Positions 1 to 6,400 are shown, numbered from the stretch's first letter. The stretch is DNA of 6,410 nt from an uncultured Clostridiaceae bacterium (GCA_947175805.1 CAMWOF010000137.1:1-6410); one strand, 5' to 3'. Numbers and translations: made by a program. The notes: a model not told the origin generated them from the sequence alone.

Positions 1-659
1 TTCCACAAACCCTGTCTTGTCAACGGCGCACCCTGAATATTGGTAAACAGCGTATCCTGCTCATAACAAACGGCCGGCCTTGCCTCCTCCATATACCTTT
101 CCAACGCCTTTTTTGCCGCCTTGCCAAAAGGAACAATCCGCTCCTTATTTCCATCGCGGCACACCAAATACCCCATATCCGTATTCACGTCAAAAACCTT
201 CAAGGCGATTAGCTCCGATACCCGAAGTCCCGTGGCATACAAAAGTTCCAGCATCGCTTTGTCCCGAATCTCCTTCGGCGAATTACCGTTTGGCTGATTC
301 AGCAATCTTTGCACCTCTTCCACTGTCAAAATCTCAGGAGACCGTTTATCTATATGCGGCGGCTTTAAAAGCTCTGACGGATCCTGAGGAATCAATCCCT
401 GCCGCAGCATATAGAGGAAGAATGACTTAATAGACGCCACGCTTCTGGAAACACTGGAGGCTGCGCTGCCTGTCCTCTCTAAATACAGCACATAGGAATT
501 CAGATTCGTATGGTTTACCATATCAATCGAAGGAATCTGGTGCTCCTCCATGTAATTATTTAATTTTCTCAAATCCCTCATGTATGCTGCAACCGTATTT
601 TTACTGGCATGCTTCACAGTATACAAATAGGTCTCATACTGGATGAATTCTTCCCACAT
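1..659 (-). CDS. xerD: Site-specific tyrosine recombinase XerD (C-terminus cut by window edge)
   Basis: This is a tyrosine recombinase of the XerC/XerD type, which resolves chromosome dimers at dif with a partner recombinase. The visible 219 residues read MWEEFIQYET at the start. Residues about 1-85 form the SAM-like core-binding domain (K-x-x-S-x-N-T-x-x-x-Y-x-x-D-L pattern at 17-30). A catalytic domain follows from about 110, with ATGLRVSEL carrying the first catalytic Arg (R146) and GNKERIVPFG carrying the beta-hairpin Lys (K172). The HxLR, His and Tyr motifs would lie beyond the left edge; family members are about 295-300 residues, so roughly 80 are missing. I chose the ATG at 659 because AAGGTG sits 6 nt upstream of it; an in-frame ATG at 674 adds MKVQQ but lacks a good ribosome binding site. 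XerD rather than XerC is inferred from the spoIIM and Nudix neighbours, as in Bacillus. The plus strand opposite is open but is only a shadow. Confidence 0.93.
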   Translation of the reverse strand, partial: MWEEFIQYETYLYTVKHASKNTVAAYMRDLRKLNNYMEEHQIPSIDMVNHTNLNSYVLYLERTGSAASSVSRSVASIKSFFLYMLRQGLIPQDPSELLKPPHIDKRSPEILTVEEVQRLLNQPNGNSPKEIRDKAMLELLYATGLRVSELIALKVFDVNTDMGYLVCRDGNKERIVPFGKAAKKALERYMEEARPAVCYEQDTLFTNIQGAPLTRQGLW

Positions 660-672
660 CTGCTGCACCTTC

Positions 673-690
673 ATTAATCTAATGATTAAT
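673..690. repeat. 18-bp perfect palindrome at the xerD start
   Basis: ATTAATC, a 4-base spacer TAAT, then GATTAAT form an inverted repeat with 7-bp arms. It lies just upstream of the preferred xerD start and overlaps the alternative ATG at 672-674. It could be an operator or a weak leader hairpin. AT-rich palindromes of this size also arise by chance, so no function is claimed. Confidence 0.4.
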
Positions 691-758
691 CCCAATGATA
701 AAAATTATGATATCTTTCAACGATTCATCATGATTGCTCCGCACCTGGTTCTTCCGTA

Positions 759-767
759 ATCATAACA
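759..767 (-). promoter_or_regulatory. Possible extended -10 promoter for xerD
   Basis: Reading the minus strand, TGTTATGAT matches an extended -10 element (TG, one base, then TATGAT, 5 of 6 to TATAAT). It lies between the spoIIM terminator and xerD, about 100 nt upstream of the start. No convincing -35 hexamer is present at 17-18 nt, so the call rests on the extended -10 and its placement. The rest of 660-789 shows nothing else I recognise. Confidence 0.4.
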
Positions 768-789
768 GATTTTTAACAAAAATGGAACG

Positions 790-828
790 AAAAAAGTGTT
801 GATTTTCTTAGAAAATCAACACTTTTTT
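790..828 (-). terminator. Intrinsic terminator of spoIIM (symmetrical)
   Basis: Two perfectly complementary 18-base arms (790-807 and 811-828) flank a 3-base loop TTA. On the minus strand the arm ends in a run of six T, giving a classical hairpin plus U-tract 20 nt after the spoIIM stop. The outer A/T runs make it symmetrical, so it could also stop plus-strand transcription, although no plus-strand gene is visible. Confidence 0.88.
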
Positions 829-848
829 AACATCCACTAAATAAAGTG

Positions 849-1496
849 TTACAGATTTATCACAGACACTATATGTTGATTACAAAAAAGCAAAATATGA
901 GGGTTCACATAAGCTTCCATAAGACTCCCCAATGTAAGCAAAGCAAAAACTGCAACCCATTTTGCCATCACAACACTGATGCGATGGATACCGCCGGACA
1001 AAAGTTCCCTCGTCCAATGCATTTTTTTTAGCTTCTCCACCTTCCAGCCATCATACTGCAAATTATCATATTTTACCTGTAAGTACAAAAAGACAAAAAT
1101 TGCCCCGTAAAACACCCCCTGGGGCAGACAAACGGCAATACCGTAAAGCATACCCATCGCACCAAGCAGCATCGTCTCCGCTGCAATCAGCATCCCCAGC
1201 ATCCATGCAAACATTGCAAGACATAGATATAAAACAAGCTTCATACCGACATAATATACCAACATTGCCAACAACAAAAACTGTATCATTCTGGTTCCCC
1301 AAATATGTACAAATAATAGCTTCCAGTCCATAGCAACAAGCTGACCGATATTTTTTTCATGTACAGCAAACTCCTTTAAAAAACCCCCGTCACCGTCAGC
1401 AAACAGGTTCATATAGAAGGTTCCCATAGCCAGCATAACAAAAAAGACTATAGCGAAACTGCCGCCCAGATATTGTTGTTTGTAATGCTTATCCAA
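849..1496 (-). CDS. spoIIM: Stage II sporulation protein M (SpoIIM-like) integral membrane protein
   Basis: In Bacillus SpoIIM works with SpoIID and SpoIIP in the mother-cell membrane to remodel septal peptidoglycan during engulfment. The protein here is 215 residues from the TTG start, close to the Bacillus length. It has about five hydrophobic segments (roughly 12-32, 70-92, 94-115, 117-140 and 175-195) with the SpoIIM-style layout: a first segment with AMGTFYMNLF, then IWGTRMIQFLLLAML, a small-residue-rich central pair, and CLPQGVFYGAIF where the family has its Pro-containing helix. The gene lies between a NudF-like gene and xerD, as in Bacillus. For the start, GAGGTGG lies 5 nt before the TTG at 1494-1496, whereas the ATG at 1518-1520 (eight more residues, MKICEVAG) has no ribosome binding site. 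A sigma-E-like promoter upstream supports mother-cell expression. The family call rests on topology, motif resemblance and synteny, since SpoIIM sequences diverge strongly. Confidence 0.85.
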   Translation of the reverse strand: MDKHYKQQYLGGSFAIVFFVMLAMGTFYMNLFADGDGGFLKEFAVHEKNIGQLVAMDWKLLFVHIWGTRMIQFLLLAMLVYYVGMKLVLYLCLAMFAWMLGMLIAAETMLLGAMGMLYGIAVCLPQGVFYGAIFVFLYLQVKYDNLQYDGWKVEKLKKMHWTRELLSGGIHRISVVMAKWVAVFALLTLGSLMEAYVNPHILLFCNQHIVSVINL

Positions 1497-1510
1497 TCCC
1501 GCCACCTCAC
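1497..1510 (-). promoter_or_regulatory. Ribosome binding site that decides the spoIIM start
   Basis: On the minus strand GAGGTGG is followed by CGGGA and then TTG. This is a strong Shine-Dalgarno match at 5-nt spacing and falls inside the reading frame that begins at the upstream ATG (1520). It argues that translation begins at TTG 1496. Confidence 0.6.
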
Positions 1511-1530
1511 ATATTTTCATTTAATAGACG

Positions 1531-1585
1531 TTTGTGAAACTCGCCTATATATACAATTCGATTGTGTAAATACGAGTTTCGCAAA
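1531..1585 (-). repeat. Long imperfect inverted repeat (hairpin) in the spoIIM leader
   Basis: Outer arms TTTGTGAAACTCG (1531-1543) and CGAGTTTCGCAAA (1573-1585) match at 12 of 13 positions. Inside, after a 2-base bulge, a second stem pairs at 10 of 12 positions around a 3-base loop (CGA on the minus strand), so the 55 bases fold into one long hairpin. AGAC at 1526-1529 and GTCT at 1591-1594 could extend it. There is no T-tract in either direction, so it is not an ordinary terminator. It could be a leader structure of spoIIM, an operator, or one copy of a dispersed palindromic repeat; sequence alone does not decide. Confidence 0.7.
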
Positions 1586-1610
1586 TGCCTGTCTGAAAAT
1601 CAATTATGTA

Positions 1611-1640
1611 TAAGTATGCGGGATGCTGTAGAAAATATGA
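1611..1640 (-). promoter_or_regulatory. Sigma-E-like sporulation promoter for spoIIM
   Basis: On the minus strand TCATATT (1634-1640) fits the Bacillus sigma-E -35 consensus KMATATT exactly. After 15 nt, CATACTTA (1611-1618) matches the first five bases of the -10 consensus CATACAMT. It lies about 9 nt past the Nudix stop, and transcription would begin near 1604, just before the leader hairpin. spoIIM is under sigma-E in Bacillus, which makes this plausible. Motif placement is seen directly; activity is inferred. Confidence 0.55.
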
Positions 1641-1648
1641 CAACAGTA

Positions 1649-2791
1649 TTATTCTTTTAGTTTATCAAAAAAATTTTTATATCCAAGCAGCGCCACCACC
1701 GTCTTGGCATCCACAATTTCACCCTCATATACCATCTGCAGCGCCTGGCTATAGGGAAGTTTCACCAGCCTGATAAATTCCTCCCTGTCCAGCCGACATG
1801 CCCCCATCATTAAATCCGATGCAAAAAAAACAGCTACCCGCTCGTCACTGATGCCGATATCCGTAATAATTTCAGTAAAATATGTCCATGTACCTGCCGA
1901 AATGCCCAACTCCTCTGAAAGCTCCCGTTTTGCACATGCCAGGGGCGCCTCATCCGGCGTGTCATAGCAGCCGGCAGGCACCTCCAGATTCACTCTATTT
2001 AATGTATTCCGGTACTGCTTAACAAGATATACATTCCCGTCCTCATCAACCGGCAGAACACATGCACCGCCCTTTTGCTTTACCAAATCATATTCCACAA
2101 TATCTCCGTCGGGAAACTGCAGCCTGTCCTTCCATAAACTCATCACATGGCTCTTATATATGCAGCTTTGTCCCTCCTTCGTAAAACAAATCGCCAACAA
2201 ATCATCTAACTCCTCCACAGCCTGTTTGTGCTCCTTATAGTGAATCGCCTGCATATGCAGCTGCCGCGCCGCCTGCACATTCATAGGCCTATCATCTAAA
2301 AATACGCTCTCCTCTGGCTTTATATTGTATCTTTTGAATAAATGTTCATAAATTTTCTTATCGGGTTTTATACTCTGCACTTCATAGGATACAACAGCCC
2401 CATCTACCAAATCCATGAAATCAAAACGCTTTGACGCATGCAGTTCAAAAAAGGATTTCGGGTAATTTGACAACAGATAGATATGATATCCCCGCTTTTT
2501 CAAATCCGTCAGCCATGCCCTTGTGCCGGGAAAGGGCGTTACAATCTCTTCGCGGAATTCAAGAAACCGGTCTAATTCCTCCGCATATGCAGGAATCTTC
2601 TCTTTGAAATGCTCAAAAATCTCCTGCTCCGGCAAAACTCCCAAATCCAGCTGATTCCAATCCTCGGACATGACTATGTCCTTTTCAAAGGCACTGATTA
2701 CAGCCTCCGAAAAACCATGTTCCTGCATGGTTTTCTTCCAATGAAACTCGATTAAAACATCTCCAATATCAAAAACTATATTTTTTATCAT
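1649..2791 (-). CDS. Fusion of HAD-family phosphatase and ADP-ribose-pyrophosphatase-like Nudix hydrolase
   Basis: A single uninterrupted 380-residue frame carries two cytosolic enzymes. Residues about 1-200 are a HAD hydrolase of the YihX-like IA group: motif I FDIGDV with nucleophile D8, motif II LLSN (S108), motif III K142 in IKPD, and motif IV FLDD (D166, D167). As in YihX, Gly replaces the second motif I Asp. Residues about 208-380 are a Nudix domain like NudF, which splits ADP-ribose to AMP and ribose 5-phosphate: VEYDLV, then VYLVKQYR, EVPAG, and a Nudix box ending REL-SEELGI with E293 and E294. The Gly-to-Glu spacing is six residues (G274 to E281) where the consensus has five. The usual NudF is about 180-200 residues, so the N-terminal half is an addition. 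ATG 2791 has GAGGAAAGG upstream at 11 nt. Substrates are not visible from sequence; only the ADP-ribose-like class is suggested. Confidence 0.9.
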   Translation of the reverse strand: MIKNIVFDIGDVLIEFHWKKTMQEHGFSEAVISAFEKDIVMSEDWNQLDLGVLPEQEIFEHFKEKIPAYAEELDRFLEFREEIVTPFPGTRAWLTDLKKRGYHIYLLSNYPKSFFELHASKRFDFMDLVDGAVVSYEVQSIKPDKKIYEHLFKRYNIKPEESVFLDDRPMNVQAARQLHMQAIHYKEHKQAVEELDDLLAICFTKEGQSCIYKSHVMSLWKDRLQFPDGDIVEYDLVKQKGGACVLPVDEDGNVYLVKQYRNTLNRVNLEVPAGCYDTPDEAPLACAKRELSEELGISAGTWTYFTEIITDIGISDERVAVFFASDLMMGACRLDREEFIRLVKLPYSQALQMVYEGEIVDAKTVVALLGYKNFFDKLKE

Positions 2792-2827
2792 TTTTACATA
2801 ATCCTTTCCTCAATATGCATCAAAGAA

Positions 2828-2856
2828 AGCATATCACAAAACAAGCATGAAGTAAA
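2828..2856 (-). promoter_or_regulatory. Sigma-A promoter of the HAD-Nudix gene
   Basis: On the minus strand TTTACT (2851-2856, 4 of 6 to TTGACA), a 17-nt spacer and TATGCT (2828-2833) form a promoter. A TGA directly before the -10 makes it an extended -10 type. The start would fall near 2821, leaving a leader of about 30 nt before ATG 2791. Confidence 0.6.
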
Positions 2857-2907
2857 ATGTCCCATAAATAAAACAGATGCCAAAAATATAAATAACTGCA
2901 CATGAAA

Positions 2908-2942
2908 ATAGCCAGCTTATAGAATATCTATAAGCTGGCTAT
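2908..2942 (-). terminator. Intrinsic terminator of rny
   Basis: Two fully complementary 16-base arms (2908-2923 and 2927-2942) enclose a 3-base loop. On the minus strand the hairpin ends in a short T-run (TATTTTC) and begins about 20 nt after the RNase Y stop. It separates rny from the promoter of the HAD-Nudix gene. Confidence 0.85.
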
Positions 2943-2961
2943 CATAATTCATAAGATAAAA

Positions 2962-4512
2962 TTACTTCGCATAGTCTGTAACTCTCGATTCTCGAATCAA
3001 ATTAACCTTAATCTGTCCCGGATACTGTAATTCGCTCTCAATTTTCTTAGAAATATCTCTGGCTAACAGTACCATATCAGAATCAGAAACCTGACCAGGA
3101 ACTACCATTACGCGAATCTCTCTACCCGCCTGAATAGCAAAAGTCTTATCTACTCCCTTAAAGGAAGTTGCAATCTCTTCTAACTTAGTAAGTCTTGTTG
3201 TGTATGTTTCTAGCGTCTCTCGCCTTGCCCCCGGTCTTGCGGCAGAAATCGTATCCGCAGCCTGGACAATACAAGCAATTAATGTCTCAGGTTCTACATC
3301 GCCATGATGTGCCTCCACTGCATTCACAATAATTGCAGATTCTTTGTATTTTCTACAAAGGTCAACACCAATCGTAACATGAGAACCCTCCATCTCATGA
3401 TCCACTGATTTACCAATATCATGTAACAATCCAGCTCTCTTTGCCGTACGTATGTCAACACCTATCTCTCCAGCAAGCAGTCCGGAAAGCTGAGCCACTT
3501 CAATAGAATGTTTTAAGGCATTTTGACCGTAGCTGGTTCTGAACTTCATCTTTCCTAACAGACGAACCAACTCTGGATGGATACCGTGTACGCCGACTTC
3601 CAGTACAGCAGCCTCCCCGGCATCGCGAATGGTCTGCTCCACTTCCTTCTGTGCCTTCTCTACCATTTCTTCAATCCTTGCCGGATGGATACGTCCATCC
3701 ACAATCAGCTTCTCAAGGGCAATTCTCGCCACCTCACGTCTGATAGGATCGAAGCAGGATAGGATGACAGCCTCTGGTGTATCATCAATAATTAATTCAA
3801 CACCTGTCATTGTCTCCAGTGTACGGATATTGCGTCCCTCACGACCAATAATCCGCCCCTTCATCTCGTCATTTGGTAACTGTACAAGTGAAATTGTGGT
3901 CTCGGCAACATGGTCGGCTGCGCATTTCTGAATCGCAGTCGTAACATATTCCTTTGCTTTTTTAGCTGCCTCCTCCTTAGCCCTTGTCTCGAGCTCCTTC
4001 ACCATAACAGCAGTGTCATGCTTGACTTCATCTTCAACAGTTCTTAATAAGTATTCTTTCGCTTGTTCAGAGGTTAATCCAGAGATTCTCTCCAGTTCCT
4101 GTTGGCGCTTCCCCTCAAGCTCGGCAACCTTCGCACGCTGCTTCTCCAGCGATGCTTCCTTTGACGCAAGACTGGCTTCTTTTTTCTCAATCGCCTCAGA
4201 CTTGCGGTCTATGGTTTCCTCTCTTGAAAGTACTCTTTTCTCCATACGCTGAACTTCATTCCGACGCTCTTTAATCTCTTTGTCGAGCTCATTTTTTGCC
4301 TTGGAAGCTTCTTCCTTTGCTTCCAGCAAAGCTTCGCGCTTCTTGATTTCAGCTGTTTTTAGCGCTTCATCTATAATCTCTCTGGCCTTTTCTTCTGCAC
4401 TGCCAATCTTCGTCTCCGAAATCTTCTTATGGTAGACTGTAGCGGCAGTCCAGGAAATAACCATTGCCAGAACTACTATAACAGCAACAATTATATAATG
4501 AATTGGTTCCAC
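2962..4512 (-). CDS. rny: Ribonuclease Y, membrane-anchored endoribonuclease
   Basis: RNase Y makes the initiating endonucleolytic cuts in bulk mRNA decay and in some transcript maturation in Gram-positive bacteria, working at the inner face of the membrane. All family parts are present in 516 residues, the usual size of about 520. An N-terminal transmembrane helix spans about 5-27. A long charged coiled coil of Lys/Glu/Arg/Ala repeats spans about 30-200. The KH domain has GRIIGREGRN (219-228). The HD domain has H335, the pair H364-D365 in LLHDIGKS, H402-H403, and D420 in AADTISAARPGAR. The conserved tail ends in the PGQIKVNLIRESR-type segment. The start is GTG at 4510-4512, with GGAGGTG 5 nt upstream. 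It has its own sigma-A promoter and terminator, so it is probably monocistronic, 129 nt after recX. Confidence 0.97.
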   Translation of the reverse strand: MEPIHYIIVAVIVVLAMVISWTAATVYHKKISETKIGSAEEKAREIIDEALKTAEIKKREALLEAKEEASKAKNELDKEIKERRNEVQRMEKRVLSREETIDRKSEAIEKKEASLASKEASLEKQRAKVAELEGKRQQELERISGLTSEQAKEYLLRTVEDEVKHDTAVMVKELETRAKEEAAKKAKEYVTTAIQKCAADHVAETTISLVQLPNDEMKGRIIGREGRNIRTLETMTGVELIIDDTPEAVILSCFDPIRREVARIALEKLIVDGRIHPARIEEMVEKAQKEVEQTIRDAGEAAVLEVGVHGIHPELVRLLGKMKFRTSYGQNALKHSIEVAQLSGLLAGEIGVDIRTAKRAGLLHDIGKSVDHEMEGSHVTIGVDLCRKYKESAIIVNAVEAHHGDVEPETLIACIVQAADTISAARPGARRETLETYTTRLTKLEEIATSFKGVDKTFAIQAGREIRVMVVPGQVSDSDMVLLARDISKKIESELQYPGQIKVNLIRESRVTDYAK

Positions 4513-4525
4513 AGGAGCACCTCCT
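4513..4525 (-). promoter_or_regulatory. Ribosome binding site of rny inside a small hairpin
   Basis: On the minus strand AGGAG, GTG, CTCCT: a 5-bp perfect stem with a 3-nt loop sits directly before the GTG start, and its left arm and loop hold the Shine-Dalgarno sequence GGAGGTG. Pairing could modestly hide the site. The stem is short, so an effect is only possible. Confidence 0.45.
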
Positions 4526-4538
4526 TATTTAGTTTTCA

Positions 4539-4553
4539 TTGTACATAATACAA
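4539..4553. repeat. Short inverted repeat near the rny transcription start
   Basis: TTGTA, five bases, TACAA form an inverted repeat that begins about 8 nt downstream of the rny -10 box, over the expected start of transcription. It could be an operator or nothing; 5-bp arms are common by chance. Confidence 0.25.
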
Positions 4554-4560
4554 CAGTACG

Positions 4561-4589
4561 ATTTTACTATCTTTTGTATGAATTGTCAA
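4561..4589 (-). promoter_or_regulatory. Near-consensus sigma-A promoter of rny
   Basis: On the minus strand a perfect TTGACA (4584-4589), a spacer of exactly 17 nt and TAAAAT (4561-4566, 5 of 6) predict a start near 4554 and a leader of about 42 nt. It is the best promoter in the window and suggests constant, strong expression independent of recA-recX. Confidence 0.85.
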
Positions 4590-4641
4590 GTCAAACTCAT
4601 GACTATTTATGCAAAATGAATAAAAAATACCGCAGATACCG

Positions 4642-5280
4642 TTATAAATTATCATAATCAAAAGTGTCGTATGTAAAATCTATAGCCAACGCCTGCATAC
4701 ACTCTGTAATCCTGCGGTAAGAAAAACCTCTGCGCATAAAATAGGCAATCCAGCGATTTCTCTCCTTTTCGGAAAGCGACTGCTTTCCTGAAAGCTTTTT
4801 TTTCATCTGCTCACGCAAAACACCATCCTCATCCAGCTTCAAATCCGCATATACCTGCTGAATCGTATCCGTGTCAATCCCCTGCCCAAGCAGGCGCTGC
4901 CTCAGCTCTGCATACCCATAGGAATCACCCTTTGCCCTTATATAATGCTCCGCATATCTGACATCATCCAGATAATGATACTCATACAGAAATGATATCG
5001 TATCCTGAATCGCCTGATCCGGGTACAGGTCTCTCTTTAAGCGCTGCCGCATGCCATACTCAGAATAATCCATGCGCAAAAGCAGCTTCATCGCCTTTTG
5101 CCTCGCTCTTCTCAAAATCGTCTCCTGATATATCGCAGACAATTCTTCCCTGCCGATTTCCCTTGACTCCGCTATGTGATACCGTTTGATATCCTGTGGA
5201 TACAGCACAAAGGCAAATGTATCATCTAAATATATTTTTATTCGTTTTCCTGTGGTCTCTTCCAATCTTGTAACTATCAT
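4642..5280 (-). CDS. recX: Regulatory protein RecX, modulator of RecA
   Basis: RecX binds RecA filaments and caps or destabilises them, limiting recombination and SOS activity. The 212 residues show the family's tandem three-helix repeats: AMKLLLRMDYSEYGMRQRLKR (about 63-83), then AIQDTISFLYEYHYLDDVRYAEHYIRAK with the typical LDD-x-x-YA pattern, then GYAELRQRLLGQGI, then a last repeat with RNRWIAYFMRRGFSYRRI. An N-terminal beta-rich part of about 55 residues precedes them, as in longer Firmicutes RecX proteins. ATG 5278-5280 has AGGTG 4 nt upstream. It lies 40 nt after the recA stop with no terminator between, so co-transcription with recA is likely. I see no hairpin plus T-tract after its stop, and transcripts may run on towards rny. 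Confidence 0.93.
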   Translation of the reverse strand: MIVTRLEETTGKRIKIYLDDTFAFVLYPQDIKRYHIAESREIGREELSAIYQETILRRARQKAMKLLLRMDYSEYGMRQRLKRDLYPDQAIQDTISFLYEYHYLDDVRYAEHYIRAKGDSYGYAELRQRLLGQGIDTDTIQQVYADLKLDEDGVLREQMKKKLSGKQSLSEKERNRWIAYFMRRGFSYRRITECMQALAIDFTYDTFDYDNL

Positions 5281-5320
5281 ATATCACCTGATACAATCCA
5301 TTCCTACTGACTGTCTTCTT

Positions 5321-6394
5321 TTAATTCAAATCTGCAGCTTCATCCTCCTCTAACTCCGGCACAACAGTGGACTGCAGTGCACTCTCTCCTTCCCCCTCGA
5401 AAATTACGCCTGCACGCTTCTTTACCTCTAACTCGACCTCTTCTGCAATCTCCGGGTTCTCCATGAGGAACTGCTTTGCATTCTCACGTCCCTGTCCAAT
5501 CTTTTCGCCTTTATATGCATACCATGCGCCGGACTTATTGATAACATCAAACTGAGCGCCCAAATCTACAATATCCCCCACCTTGGATATGCCCTGTCCA
5601 AACATGATATCAAAGCAGGTCTCCTTAAACGGCGGCGCCACCTTATTCTTTACGACCTTAACCCTGGTACGGTTGCCGATTACCTGATCGCCCTTTTTTA
5701 GAGATTCTGTCCGCCGTACCTCCAGCCTGACAGAAGAATAGAACTTTAATGCCCGTCCTCCGGTGGTAGTCTCCGGGTTGCCAAACATGATACCAACCTT
5801 TTCCCTGAGCTGGTTGATGAAAATAACCACACAATTTGATTTGCTAATGGCTGCTGTCAGCTTGCGGAGCGCCTGCGACATCAGCCTTGCCTGCAAGCCT
5901 ACATGGGAGTCTCCCATATCGCCGTCAATCTCCGCCTTCGGCACCAATGCCGCCACAGAGTCCACAATCACTACATCAATGGCACCAGAACGCACCATAG
6001 TCTCTGTAATCTCCAATGCCTGCTCGCCATTATCCGGTTGTGAGATGTAGAGATTGTTTACATCTACGCCGATATTCGCTGCATATACCGGGTCTAGTGC
6101 GTGCTCTGCATCAATGAAGCCTGCAATTCCGCCACGCTTCTGCGCCTCTGCAACAATATGCAGAGCAACCGTCGTCTTACCGCTGGACTCCGGTCCGTAA
6201 ATCTCTATAATACGTCCCTTCGGCACACCGCCGATACCCAGTGCCAAATCCAATCCCAGAGAGCCTGTTGGAATCGCCTCTACATTCATTGTTGCTGCAT
6301 TATCCCCCAGCTTCATAACGCTGCCCTTTCCATACTGCTTCTCAATCTGAGAAAGTGCTGCGCTTAATGCCTTCATCTTATCCTGATTATCCAT
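5321..6394 (-). CDS. recA: RecA recombinase
   Basis: RecA is the ATP-dependent strand-exchange protein of homologous recombination and the co-protease that triggers SOS self-cleavage of LexA-type repressors. The complete 357-residue protein has the N-terminal polymerisation helix, Walker A GPESSGKT (67-74), the catalytic Glu in FIDAEHALDP (E97), Walker B VVIVDSVAAL with D145, loop L1 around 156-168, and loop L2 beginning at NQLREKVG (Q195) and running through PETTTGG. The C-terminal domain ends in the usual acidic tail (ELEEDEAADLN). ATG 6392-6394 follows a perfect AGGAGG at 6-nt spacing. The promoter, and any SOS box, lie beyond the right edge. Confidence 0.99.
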   Translation of the reverse strand: MDNQDKMKALSAALSQIEKQYGKGSVMKLGDNAATMNVEAIPTGSLGLDLALGIGGVPKGRIIEIYGPESSGKTTVALHIVAEAQKRGGIAGFIDAEHALDPVYAANIGVDVNNLYISQPDNGEQALEITETMVRSGAIDVVIVDSVAALVPKAEIDGDMGDSHVGLQARLMSQALRKLTAAISKSNCVVIFINQLREKVGIMFGNPETTTGGRALKFYSSVRLEVRRTESLKKGDQVIGNRTRVKVVKNKVAPPFKETCFDIMFGQGISKVGDIVDLGAQFDVINKSGAWYAYKGEKIGQGRENAKQFLMENPEIAEEVELEVKKRAGVIFEGEGESALQSTVVPELEEDEAADLN

Positions 6395-6400
6395 GATTAT

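Noticed and set aside
80..430. Open plus-strand frame of 116 codons with a Pro-rich product
   Set aside because: It lies entirely opposite the xerD frame, which has clear family motifs. The product is low-complexity and has no ribosome binding site of note.
1..659. Phage or integrative-element integrase
   Set aside because: The compact Xer-like layout and the spoIIM/Nudix neighbours fit the chromosomal XerD; no phage genes or attachment site are seen, though the C-terminus is not visible.
1066..1333. Cys-rich minus-strand frame of 78 codons and a plus-strand frame of 77 codons over spoIIM
   Set aside because: Both overlap the SpoIIM frame, which explains the region by its hydrophobic segments and flanking signals.
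1531..1585. Mobile miniature element with target duplication
   Set aside because: I looked for short direct repeats flanking the inverted repeat and found none convincing, and no transposase is present.
3577..4252. Several plus-strand frames of 60-100 codons opposite RNase Y
   Set aside because: They mirror the rny coding sequence; Ser/Phe-rich products are typical of antisense reading of Lys/Glu-rich coiled coils.
4621..4641. Possible terminator after recX (T-run on the minus strand)
   Set aside because: The bases before the T-run are a direct repeat (CGGTAT twice), not an inverted one, so no stem forms.
5281..5320. Possible terminator or promoter between recA and recX
   Set aside because: No stem, T-tract or hexamer pair is visible in these 40 bases; only the recX ribosome binding site stands out.
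5367..6367. Plus-strand frames opposite recA
   Set aside because: Antisense shadows of a highly conserved gene, with no independent start signals.
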